Positions 1 through 5,969 of a stretch of DNA of 6,154 nucleotides are shown here, piece after piece (the first letter of the stretch is position 1; every line of letters starts with the position of its first letter). Location of the stretch: assembly GCA_014523595.1 (NCBI GenBank), contig JAATVN010000095.1, positions 1 to 6,154 of the forward strand, in the 5' to 3' direction. The notes under the pieces were generated by a model. That model worked only from the letters and a program-made list of their open reading frames with translations. It ran no database searches and was not told where the DNA came from. This DNA comes from Nitrososphaerales archaeon TH5888. GTDB taxonomy: Archaea > Thermoproteota > Nitrososphaeria > Nitrososphaerales > Nitrososphaeraceae. The position numbers and the translations under genes were made by a program.

Positions 1-250
1 AATATTTTAAACTTTTTCCATTTATGTTCTTAGTGCTACGTTTTATGATGCTACTCATTAGTAAGCATTTTCTGTCATCAAAAAACATTTTTGAGGTGTT
101 CTGTATAATAATGAAGATAAATTACAGAAATAAGATATTCAAACTCGTATTAGCAGACGGGTTCAATACAGTATCTGTATTGAAAAAATCCTGTATTAAA
201 ATCAATGGGAAATAGTTGGAATATAGTACGTTATAAGGAAATTTCATATA

Positions 251-259
251 AAGGAGAGG
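251..259 (+). promoter_or_regulatory. Ribosome binding site of the winged-helix regulator, unusually distant
   Basis: AAGGAGAGG matches the anti-Shine-Dalgarno end of 16S rRNA well, but its last G is 15 bases from the ATG at 275, longer than the usual 5-10. No start can lie closer to it in this frame, because an in-frame TAA occupies 269-271. Either this long spacer is tolerated, or the match is fortuitous. A TATA-like TTATAA sits at 231-236, which would put transcription start almost on this site. Confidence 0.5.
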
Positions 260-274
260 ATTCATAATTAAGAA

Positions 275-964
275 ATGGCAGAGAGCCTCGGTTCATTTTC
301 TTTTGATGTTACAAAGAGGATTCTATGCACATTATTCAATGACGGTTCAATAAAAAAAACCTCACTAGCCACAAAAACTCGCTTAAATTACAATGTATGC
401 CTAAGGTACCTCCAGATGCTGAAAGTTCTTGGATGGTTAGAGGTTAGCTCTGAGGTTTCAATAACCGAAACCGGAAGGAATGTTATGAACAGGCTATTAA
501 ATCAACCATCTTCTGACATTCAGAATAAATCATCATACCATATGGAATCAAACTCTTTAGAATCAAGTGATAAGCTACATGAATCTTCAACTCAGAATCC
601 AAGCATTATGGTTGTTGACGATGAACCAGATGTACTACTAACCTACGAATCCTTTTTGTCCAATGCAGGATTCAATGTGAGTACTTTTGAGGAACCTTAT
701 AAGGCACTGGCAGATTTCACTTCAAACCCGAGGCTTTATGATCTGATTATATTGGATATAAGGATGGAAAATCTCAACGGCCTTCAATTATATCAATGTA
801 TGAAAGCAATTAATCCAACTTCCAAACTTTTGTTTGCTTCGGCTCTTGATGCTGCAAAAGAATTAACTAGTATCCTACCAGATATACAATCTCAGGACAT
901 TATAAAGAAACCTGTCGACAGAGAAAATTTTATCAAGACTGTTAAAATCGCTCTCGGTGTATAA
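275..964 (+). CDS. Response regulator: N-terminal winged helix, C-terminal receiver
   Basis: A 229-residue cytoplasmic two-component regulator, probably a phosphorylation-controlled transcription factor. Residues about 9-76 form a winged helix of the archaeal ArnR1/HTH_45 type: a helix beginning FDVTKRIL, the KKTSLATKTRLNYNVCLRYL helix-turn-helix, then the LGWLEV...ITETGR wing. Residues 77-108 are a Ser/Asn-rich linker. Residues 109-229 are a complete receiver with acidic pair D115/D116, phospho-acceptor D161 in LDIRM, switch Ser S189 and conserved K212-P213. The order is the reverse of the usual receiver-then-HTH layout. The ATG is the first possible start, since TAA at 269-271 closes the frame upstream. 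The receiver closely resembles that of the cyclase gene downstream, suggesting they share a kinase, probably the one at 2696-4507. Its DNA targets are unknown; the palindromes at 1099-1119 and 1181-1196 are candidates. The domain call is firm; the kinase partner and targets are inferred. Confidence 0.93.
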   Translation: MAESLGSFSFDVTKRILCTLFNDGSIKKTSLATKTRLNYNVCLRYLQMLKVLGWLEVSSEVSITETGRNVMNRLLNQPSSDIQNKSSYHMESNSLESSDKLHESSTQNPSIMVVDDEPDVLLTYESFLSNAGFNVSTFEEPYKALADFTSNPRLYDLIILDIRMENLNGLQLYQCMKAINPTSKLLFASALDAAKELTSILPDIQSQDIIKKPVDRENFIKTVKIALGV

Positions 965-1098
965 TTTCCAAATACGTAATGTGAATGTGATTTGATCAAT
1001 CGCTTTCTATCTCCTAATTTCGATTACTTTCATTAATAATTTGTGTAATAGGATCGCAGAATGATTAATGGGATGAGTAAATGGCAATAAATGTGTTC

Positions 1099-1119
1099 TA
1101 ATCTAACTCTCTTAGATTA
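1099..1119. promoter_or_regulatory. Perfect 8+5+8 palindrome, candidate operator
   Basis: TAATCTAA, then CTCTC, then TTAGATTA: both 8-base arms match perfectly. It sits directly upstream of an AT-rich, TATA-like stretch (about 1120-1135) and roughly 100 bases before the cyclase start. A dimeric winged-helix protein could bind such a site next to the promoter. The transcript could also fold it into a weak hairpin. Neither role can be proved from the sequence. Confidence 0.4.
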
Positions 1120-1135
1120 AATTAAAATAATATAG
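1120..1135 (+). promoter_or_regulatory. Possible TATA/BRE region for the cyclase transcript
   Basis: An A/T-only run with ATTAAAATAATATAG, 80-100 bases before the ATG at 1217. Archaeal TATA boxes are degenerate and this genome is AT-rich, so similar runs occur by chance. The immediately adjoining palindrome and the 252-base spacer after the previous gene favour a promoter here. It would give a leader of roughly 50-60 bases. Confidence 0.3.
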
Positions 1136-1140
1136 ATAGG

Positions 1141-1203
1141 CAATCAAGATTATTCTCTGATCAGTATTTGAAACGTAAGCATTGTTTAAGAACAATCAAG
1201 GTT
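1141..1203 (+). repeat. Pair of direct repeats around an inverted repeat upstream of the cyclase
   Basis: CAATCAAGATT (1141-1151) recurs as CAATCAAGGTT (1193-1203), with 10 of 11 bases identical, 52 bases apart, close to five helical turns. Between them are the 8-base palindrome CTGATCAG (1157-1164) and the inverted repeat ATTGTT-TAAG-AACAAT (1181-1196). The second copy overlaps the end of that inverted repeat and ends 13 bases before the cyclase ATG. The arrangement could be protein-binding sites or leader RNA structure. Confidence 0.4.
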
Positions 1204-1216
1204 TTAAAAATGTACA

Positions 1217-2428
1217 ATGGATACCTGCATTAGAAAGACAGGAACCGGCAATTTGTCCTATCATAGTAATTACCTACTTGATCTAGGAGGAAATAAGACA
1301 ACAACCGATTATGACAAACTAAGTCCTGCCTTAAACTCATTGGCCTCTGAAGGGAAGCAAGAAAATACCGGTAGAATCCCATTTACAGATTATTCAGAGA
1401 GAGTCTGCGTGAGTGTAATTGATATTATAGGTTCCACGGGCATAGTATCAACGATAGGGAGGTCTAAAGACATTAGGACGTTTTACGGGATATTTCTTAA
1501 CAAAATTTCAAATATTCTCAAAAAATATCGAGCCAATATAATCAAGACTGTTGGCGATGGAATAATATCCTATTTTCCGGATACGATAGATATTACTAAC
1601 ATGCGGGCTTTTGAAAATGTTCTAGAATGCTGCTTTGCTCAGATAGAGGATCGGTTTGCTATCAATTCAATGTTAACGGAGCAGCGATTACCAACAGTCA
1701 CATATAGGGTAAGTGTTGATTTTGGAAAAGTAGAGAGAACTCGATTCGATGGATTTGATAGTGAGGATCTATTTGGATCAACAATAAATGTGTGCTCTAA
1801 AATGAATTTATACGCACAACCTAATTGTATAGTAGCGGGGAACGATCTTTATCGAGTAATACGATCATTCAAGGAGCTTGATGATGCATATGCATTTCAC
1901 GAAATGGATAGTTATTATTGCGGGGCTGGAAAGTACTCTTACCCGCTTTATTCGCTGTCAAGAATGAAGCAGACAAACATAGCACCTATAAATACTCTAA
2001 ACTCCAGATTGCATGAAATAAAAAAATATGTGATTAATGGGGTTAGGCCATTACGAATTCCAAAAATTTTACTCATAGACGATGAATTAGATGATTTATT
2101 CGTGTTAGAAGAATTTCTAATCAACGCCGGATTCGAAGTTAAATCATTCTCAAGTCCCAGGGAAGCACTCAGACATTATACAAATGGAAATCCTTTGTCT
2201 TACGACCTGGTAATTAGTGATATAAGAATGCCGGAAATGAACGGTTTTCAGCTCTATCACAAATTAAAAACCATAAATTACAATGTGAAGATAATCTTTG
2301 CCACCTGTCTAGAGATAGTCGAAGAAATCTCGACATTGCTTCCTGAATTCAAACAGGAACAACTAATTCAAAAGCCCGTAGAGAAAGACAAATTTATCGA
2401 ATTTGTAAAAAAAAATATGAGTAAATAG
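1217..2428 (+). CDS. Class III adenylate cyclase with C-terminal receiver domain
   Basis: A 403-residue soluble protein expected to make cAMP from ATP under control of receiver phosphorylation. Residues 1-60 are an unassigned polar extension. The cyclase domain spans about 62-250. Metal-binding aspartates are D69 (VIDIIGST) and D114 (KTVGDG). The ATP-selecting Lys-Asp pair appears as K110 and D184 (DLFG), pointing to adenylate rather than guanylate cyclase. N191 matches the catalytic Asn, but the usual catalytic Arg is Lys (K195 in NVCSKM). The receiver (about 281-403) has D288/D289, phospho-acceptor D335 (SDIRMP), T363 and K386-P387, so it looks competent. Receiver-last is the reverse of the commoner receiver-cyclase order. 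ATG 1217 follows an in-frame TAA at 1205-1207 and has no ribosome binding site, so the transcript may be read through the structured leader or the start may differ. Active sites of this class form in a homodimer. Cyclase identity is firm; activity and product are inferred. Confidence 0.92.
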   Translation: MDTCIRKTGTGNLSYHSNYLLDLGGNKTTTDYDKLSPALNSLASEGKQENTGRIPFTDYSERVCVSVIDIIGSTGIVSTIGRSKDIRTFYGIFLNKISNILKKYRANIIKTVGDGIISYFPDTIDITNMRAFENVLECCFAQIEDRFAINSMLTEQRLPTVTYRVSVDFGKVERTRFDGFDSEDLFGSTINVCSKMNLYAQPNCIVAGNDLYRVIRSFKELDDAYAFHEMDSYYCGAGKYSYPLYSLSRMKQTNIAPINTLNSRLHEIKKYVINGVRPLRIPKILLIDDELDDLFVLEEFLINAGFEVKSFSSPREALRHYTNGNPLSYDLVISDIRMPEMNGFQLYHKLKTINYNVKIIFATCLEIVEEISTLLPEFKQEQLIQKPVEKDKFIEFVKKNMSK

Positions 2429-2464
2429 TTCTATCATGAAATTGGGGCCTCACGAATAAAAGAC

Positions 2465-2470
2465 AGGAGG
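2465..2470 (+). promoter_or_regulatory. Strong ribosome binding site of the 67-codon gene
   Basis: AGGAGG, six bases before the ATG at 2477, is the best Shine-Dalgarno match and spacing in the window. It is the main reason for accepting the short gene that follows as real. It lies in the 48-base gap after the cyclase stop. Confidence 0.75.
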
Positions 2471-2476
2471 AAAAGT

Positions 2477-2680
2477 ATGGCGTCATTTGAAAATGTACTG
2501 GTAAGTATTTTAAAATGCTTCTATATCGCTCAAGATGATAAAATTGTCAAGGTTATGGCGCTGACGAGTAACAATCTATCAAATTCAAGATTCCTTTGCC
2601 TTTTATATTTTGGCGACTGCGTATCTGAAGAAAACTTGTACGAAGCAGAGGAAAAGGAAATTAGTAACATACTTTATTAA
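2477..2680 (+). CDS. Small hypothetical protein between cyclase and kinase
   Basis: A 67-residue protein I do not recognise. It has a hydrophobic N-terminal half (FENVLVSILKCFYIA), a central segment with three cysteines overall (C14, C41, C48), a second hydrophobic patch (RFLCLLYF, 38-45) and a very acidic tail (EENLYEAEEKE, 51-61). There is no clear signal peptide and no certain membrane helix, so a small cytoplasmic domain is the likeliest form. Translation support is strong: AGGAGG lies six bases before the ATG. It begins 48 bases after the cyclase stop and ends 15 bases before the kinase start, all on one strand, so co-transcription with both is likely. Position suggests an accessory or regulatory partner of the kinase or cyclase, but nothing in the sequence shows a function. 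The C-terminal acidic helix could be an interaction surface. Confidence 0.7.
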   Translation: MASFENVLVSILKCFYIAQDDKIVKVMALTSNNLSNSRFLCLLYFGDCVSEENLYEAEEKEISNILY

Positions 2681-2695
2681 TAGAAATATAACTAC

Positions 2696-4507
2696 ATGCT
2701 TTTATCATTACCACGGATTTATAAGATTGGAATTATCTCTGTGATTTCAATAGTCATATTTTCATTTGCTTTATTTTATTACTTCCAAACCTTAACAGAG
2801 AATAATATTAGAAGTAGTCTGTTGACAGAACAGGTTGATAGACAACGAGCTGCCTCAAGTAGTATTTCACAACATATTGGTTCAGACCTTTCATTGGTTA
2901 TGAGCGTTCTTGACGGTTTGACAAATTCGGCTTATATGCAGGGTGGGGTTATATTTTCAAATAAAACAAATCACTTGATACAAGAAAAGTACCATTTAAT
3001 AGATGATATAATAGACAAAATTTTTGTATTGGACAAAAATGATGTCGTAACTACAAGTCTATCACAATTTGGTACAGATCAATCCCTTGGTTCAGACTTT
3101 TCACAGAGAGAATGGGTAAAGGAGGCTAAAAGAGATCTACAACCAGTGTTTTCTAAAGGTTTTGAGAGGCAAGGAATTTACACGATCCATATTGCTGTTC
3201 CTATTATAAATAGGGATGATAATAGATACATGGGATTAGTAGGTGCATCTATACCAACTGAAAAATTTTTTGCGAGATATGGAAATGTTCATGATATCAA
3301 CTCCCAATTTTTGGTCATATTTGATAAGGATGGAACGATCCTCGCTGTTGGTGCTGATAGGGCCCTAGTTGGAAAGAACTTTTTTGGTCCGATAGTGCAG
3401 AATTTCGTTGGTCATAACGAGATTCTGAATAACCTTACGCGAACTCTTATCAAAGGGAAATCCACTTATGGTATGTATGATTATGGACGGTCAGAAAGGG
3501 TTAATACCGGACAACCCATTTTGGTACAGAACGAGCCTATATATTTTCTTCAAATAGTAACACCAACTAAGGCAATATTTTCGAAGATATCGGATACATT
3601 ATTCACAGAAAGATTAAAGGGTTATTCATTACTAGTAGCGGTTTTTGCATCTGTTGGGGTGTTGCTAATATTTCTACTTAAATTTAACATTACAATGGAA
3701 AAAGAGGTTATCAAAAGAACTAATGCTCTGAACAAGTCAAATATCCAATTAGGTATCGTGTCCAAGAAGCTAAGAACATCCAACCTTTCATTAGAGAATG
3801 CTAATGAACAATTGAGGCAACATGGCAAGATACAGAAAGAGTTTATAAATATGGCTGCTCATGAACTGCGTACTCCCATCCAACCTATCCTTGGACTTAC
3901 TGATGTTTTACGCGATTACATATCTGACTCACATCAGTCCAAACTCCTTGATGTTATAATGAGAAATGCAAAAAGGCTTCAAAGGCTGTCTAATGAGATT
4001 TTAGATGTTTCGAAGATTGAGAGCAGTTTATTGAGGCTTTCCAAATCTCCAATTGATCTCAACGAGAAAATTAAAACTGTGATAAGTGATATTGAAAATG
4101 GTTATGATAATGAAGACAAAAAGAATGTTAAAATACTTTTCCAGCCGAATGAACCAATTACTGTCTATGTAGATAAAGACAGAATTTATCAAGTACTTTC
4201 CAATTTGCTGAATAATGCAATAGTGTTTACTAAAAATGGAACAGTGACTATAAATTCTGGCGTGAATTATAGCTCTAATAACCAAGATAAGGAAGTAATT
4301 GTTACTATAACAGATACAGGCACTGGTATTTCTCCAGAAATGTTGCCAAAGCTTTTCTCAAAGTTTGTTACGTCATCTAATCACGGTACCGGGCTGGGAC
4401 TTTTCATTTCAAAAGGCATAATAGAGGCACACGGAGGAAGAATATGGGCTGAAAATAACTCAACAGGTATTGGTGCAACATTTTCATTTAGCTTGCCTAT
4501 TATTTAA
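2696..4507 (+). CDS. Membrane histidine kinase with extracellular dCache sensor
   Basis: A 603-residue sensor kinase. R7 and K10 precede membrane helix 1 (about 11-30), placing the N-terminus inside. Residues 31-308 form an extracellular double-Cache sensor: the first module contains DFSQREW (134-140) and IHIAVPI (164-170), the second FLVIFDKDGTILA (205-217). Membrane helix 2 is about 310-330, followed by a helical, probably coiled-coil, segment to about 380. The HisKA domain has phospho-acceptor H389 in AAHELRTP; E390 and T393 fit the H-E-x-x-T pattern of kinases that can also dephosphorylate their receiver. The ATPase domain (about 485-602) has the N box (N503, N507), G1 DTGTGIS (540-546), F box LFSKF and G2 GTGLGL (564-569), so it looks active. 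It carries no receiver; the two nearby receiver proteins are the natural partners. R138 and W140 recall the amino-acid-binding dCache motif, but the later expected Asp appears to be S185, so I do not name a ligand. The ATG follows a stop at 2681-2683 and lacks a Shine-Dalgarno site, so translation may depend on the gene 15 bases upstream. Confidence 0.95.
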   Translation: MLLSLPRIYKIGIISVISIVIFSFALFYYFQTLTENNIRSSLLTEQVDRQRAASSSISQHIGSDLSLVMSVLDGLTNSAYMQGGVIFSNKTNHLIQEKYHLIDDIIDKIFVLDKNDVVTTSLSQFGTDQSLGSDFSQREWVKEAKRDLQPVFSKGFERQGIYTIHIAVPIINRDDNRYMGLVGASIPTEKFFARYGNVHDINSQFLVIFDKDGTILAVGADRALVGKNFFGPIVQNFVGHNEILNNLTRTLIKGKSTYGMYDYGRSERVNTGQPILVQNEPIYFLQIVTPTKAIFSKISDTLFTERLKGYSLLVAVFASVGVLLIFLLKFNITMEKEVIKRTNALNKSNIQLGIVSKKLRTSNLSLENANEQLRQHGKIQKEFINMAAHELRTPIQPILGLTDVLRDYISDSHQSKLLDVIMRNAKRLQRLSNEILDVSKIESSLLRLSKSPIDLNEKIKTVISDIENGYDNEDKKNVKILFQPNEPITVYVDKDRIYQVLSNLLNNAIVFTKNGTVTINSGVNYSSNNQDKEVIVTITDTGTGISPEMLPKLFSKFVTSSNHGTGLGLFISKGIIEAHGGRIWAENNSTGIGATFSFSLPII

Positions 4508-4607
4508 CTTTGACACAACTATGATTAACTCAGCTGAATTGCAACAGGGAATACGCCTTTACCAATTTTAGATATCTAGACAATTGACAGCAGAGATTCA
4601 ACAATGC

Positions 4608-4615
4608 TTTTTATA
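4608..4615 (+). promoter_or_regulatory. TATA-like element with no gene behind it
   Basis: TTTTTATA is a good archaeal TATA-box match. A start about 25-30 bases on would fall near 4640, where ATG triplets occur, but the frames close at once: the longest, from 4646, is eight codons ending at 4672. If it is active it would drive a short non-coding RNA, a tiny leaderless peptide, or antisense transcription into the minus-strand gene. In AT-rich DNA chance occurrence is a serious alternative. Confidence 0.3.
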
Positions 4616-4769
4616 CAAGTATTACATCATTTAAAACCTAATGAAATGAAAACGCATATCCATCGATCATAAACAGTAATAAAGCAGAAAATATCATGTT
4701 AATGTACTACTCTAATTTAGTCTAAGGTAGAACGTTACCATCATATAATATTAGTAGATTTTGCGAAGA

Positions 4770-4813
4770 TCTTTAATTTGATATAAGTAAGCTCTCAAAT
4801 ATTCTTTAATTTG
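4770..4813 (+). repeat. Direct repeat TCTTTAATTTG, two copies
   Basis: The 11-base TCTTTAATTTG occurs exactly at 4770-4780 and 4803-4813, 33 bases apart (about three helical turns). It lies in the spacer past the 3' end of the minus-strand gene. It might be a paired binding site; low complexity means chance is possible. Confidence 0.35.
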
Positions 4814-4889
4814 TACCTTGGTTATGTGATCTGCCGCACATTTTATTTAGTACTCTTCGTAGGGATAATTTCAGTTCCTAAAATAGATA

Positions 4890-5141
4890 CTAGTCAGGAC
4901 ATAATGCTGAGCCTAAGCATTTGCCAGGTAGACCTACAATGTTTCCCGTTTCGTTGTCTTCTGACACAGAACCTGTCTGTGTATCTAATACTGTAGCATT
5001 TCCACCAGCGCCGTTTACATTCGTGGTGTTAGCGTTCGTCATATTCAGTACATTCAGTGCGTTACCATAACCAATCAGTGGATCACCAAGGATAGATATC
5101 ATGGCCACCAGAACAGAAATGATTAGAATGCCTGTATTCAT
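4890..5141 (-). CDS. Small exported Asn/Thr-rich protein with C-terminal cysteine pair
   Basis: An 83-residue protein with no family I can name. Residues 4-19 (GILIISVLVAMISILG) form a hydrophobic signal peptide or membrane anchor, so the rest should lie outside the cell. The middle is rich in Asn, Thr and Gly and has four N-x-S/T glycosylation sequons at N33, N38, N48 and N63. The C-terminus, GLPGKCLGSALCPD, holds two cysteines (C75, C81) that could form a disulfide loop. GAGGT at its 5' side (5149-5153) gives a Shine-Dalgarno site seven bases before the ATG, and an in-frame TAA at 5154-5156 closes the frame upstream, so the start is secure. It stands alone, convergent with the kinase gene. 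A cell-surface or secreted role is likely; the exact job is unknown. The overlapping plus-strand frame has no comparable features. Confidence 0.75.
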   Translation of the reverse strand: MNTGILIISVLVAMISILGDPLIGYGNALNVLNMTNANTTNVNGAGGNATVLDTQTGSVSEDNETGNIVGLPGKCLGSALCPD

Positions 5142-5148
5142 TTCTTTT

Positions 5149-5153
5149 ACCTC
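5149..5153 (-). promoter_or_regulatory. Ribosome binding site of the small exported protein
   Basis: On the minus strand this reads GAGGT, seven bases before the ATG at 5141. Good match and spacing support the gene and its start. Farther upstream on the same strand, TATA-like stretches lie at 5184-5195 and at 5264-5270 (TTAAATA), and either could be the promoter. Confidence 0.55.
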
Positions 5154-5969
5154 TTAGTTTCGGTAACTATAGAATAATGATTGATTATAATATTATTGAT
5201 AATTTTGATGATTAATGCCTCATACTGGTCAAACCTAAACACGTCTTTTATTCAACAAAGTAGTATTTAAGTAGATTTATACATAACTCTTTACTAGTGA
5301 AATCTTATAAGAATACTTAAAAACATTTTGGTTTATTTTAAGATAATCACTTTTCATAATGACAATATGTGTGATTTTCTTTATTATTTTATTTTTATTT
5401 AAGAAGAGCCTTCTCTTTGCAAGGATTAATAAAGTTACCGGATTTTCAGATCTTTTATATTTATCTTTACTATTTATTAGTTTCATAAGCAAGTAACATT
5501 TATAATTCAATTTAAAGAGCTAATGCATTATTCTAGGAAATTTTAGTTTTTGTTTTTTGACATTTGTTAACAACCAAAACTCCAGCGTAATTTTGGCGGT
5601 ATATTCATTTGACTATCTTCCTACTAAAATTCTAACACTTGATATAACAAATTAACTTTGGAGGAATAGTCTGAAATTTCATATGGGCAGTTAATTAGTA
5701 GGCATATAGTGTATTCATTTTACTGAGTTTTTCTATTAACCTATTAATGATTCGCGTATAGGATCAATTATTCTTCAGTTTATGATTCGATGTATATGAA
5801 TAACATGACTCTCCGCAATTGAAATTAATAAAGTATACTGGACGTACAAAATTGGTACGATAACGAGGTACAATAATAATGACAACATAATATTATCTAT
5901 AATTGGTAACTAAATAGTTCTGATATATTGTAAACGATTTGAGAGTTAGTTTACCAAAACTGGGATACA
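5154..5969. other. Long AT-rich gene-free region
   Basis: Over 800 bases in which I find no supportable gene, tRNA or mobile-element end. Open frames here are AT-rich chance frames of low-complexity Lys/Ile/Asn composition. Visible structure is limited to a T-rich run (about 5541-5559), the 10-base palindrome TTGTTAACAA (5564-5573), and a short inverted repeat CGTAC-N7-GTACG (5843-5859). GGAGG at 5660-5664 leads into no open frame. The left part should carry the promoter of the minus-strand small gene, and the right part the 3' end of the NHL-repeat transcript. Confidence 0.55.

Larger units (their letters stand above)
4508..4889. other. Gene-free spacer between kinase and minus-strand small gene
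   Basis: I see no coding region on either strand across these 382 bases. The two flanking genes converge here, so both transcripts should end in it, but there is no strong hairpin or long T-run just past either stop. The stretch does hold a TATA-like element (4608-4615), a small palindrome CTAA-T-TTAG (4712-4720) and an 11-base direct repeat (4770-4780 and 4803-4813). Confidence 0.6.

Noticed and set aside
24..215. Plus-strand open frame of 63 codons
   Set aside because: Low-complexity hydrophobic and Lys-rich product, no ribosome binding site before it, no recognisable motif; fits chance in AT-rich DNA.
3622..3828. Minus-strand open frame inside the kinase gene
   Set aside because: Antisense shadow over the second membrane helix and coiled-coil region of a clearly real kinase.
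4028..4285. Minus-strand open frame inside the kinase gene
   Set aside because: Antisense shadow over the linker between the HisKA and ATPase domains; no motif and no ribosome binding site.
4811..4996. Plus-strand open frame beginning with TTG
   Set aside because: Overlaps the well-supported minus-strand gene at 4890-5141, has a non-ATG start and no ribosome binding site.
5277..5510. Minus-strand open frame of 77 codons
   Set aside because: Lys/Ile/Asn/Tyr-rich composition typical of random AT-rich frames; no motif and no ribosome binding site.
5660..5685. GGAGG followed by an ATG on the plus strand
   Set aside because: The ATG at 5683 meets a stop after three codons, so there is no gene for the site to serve.
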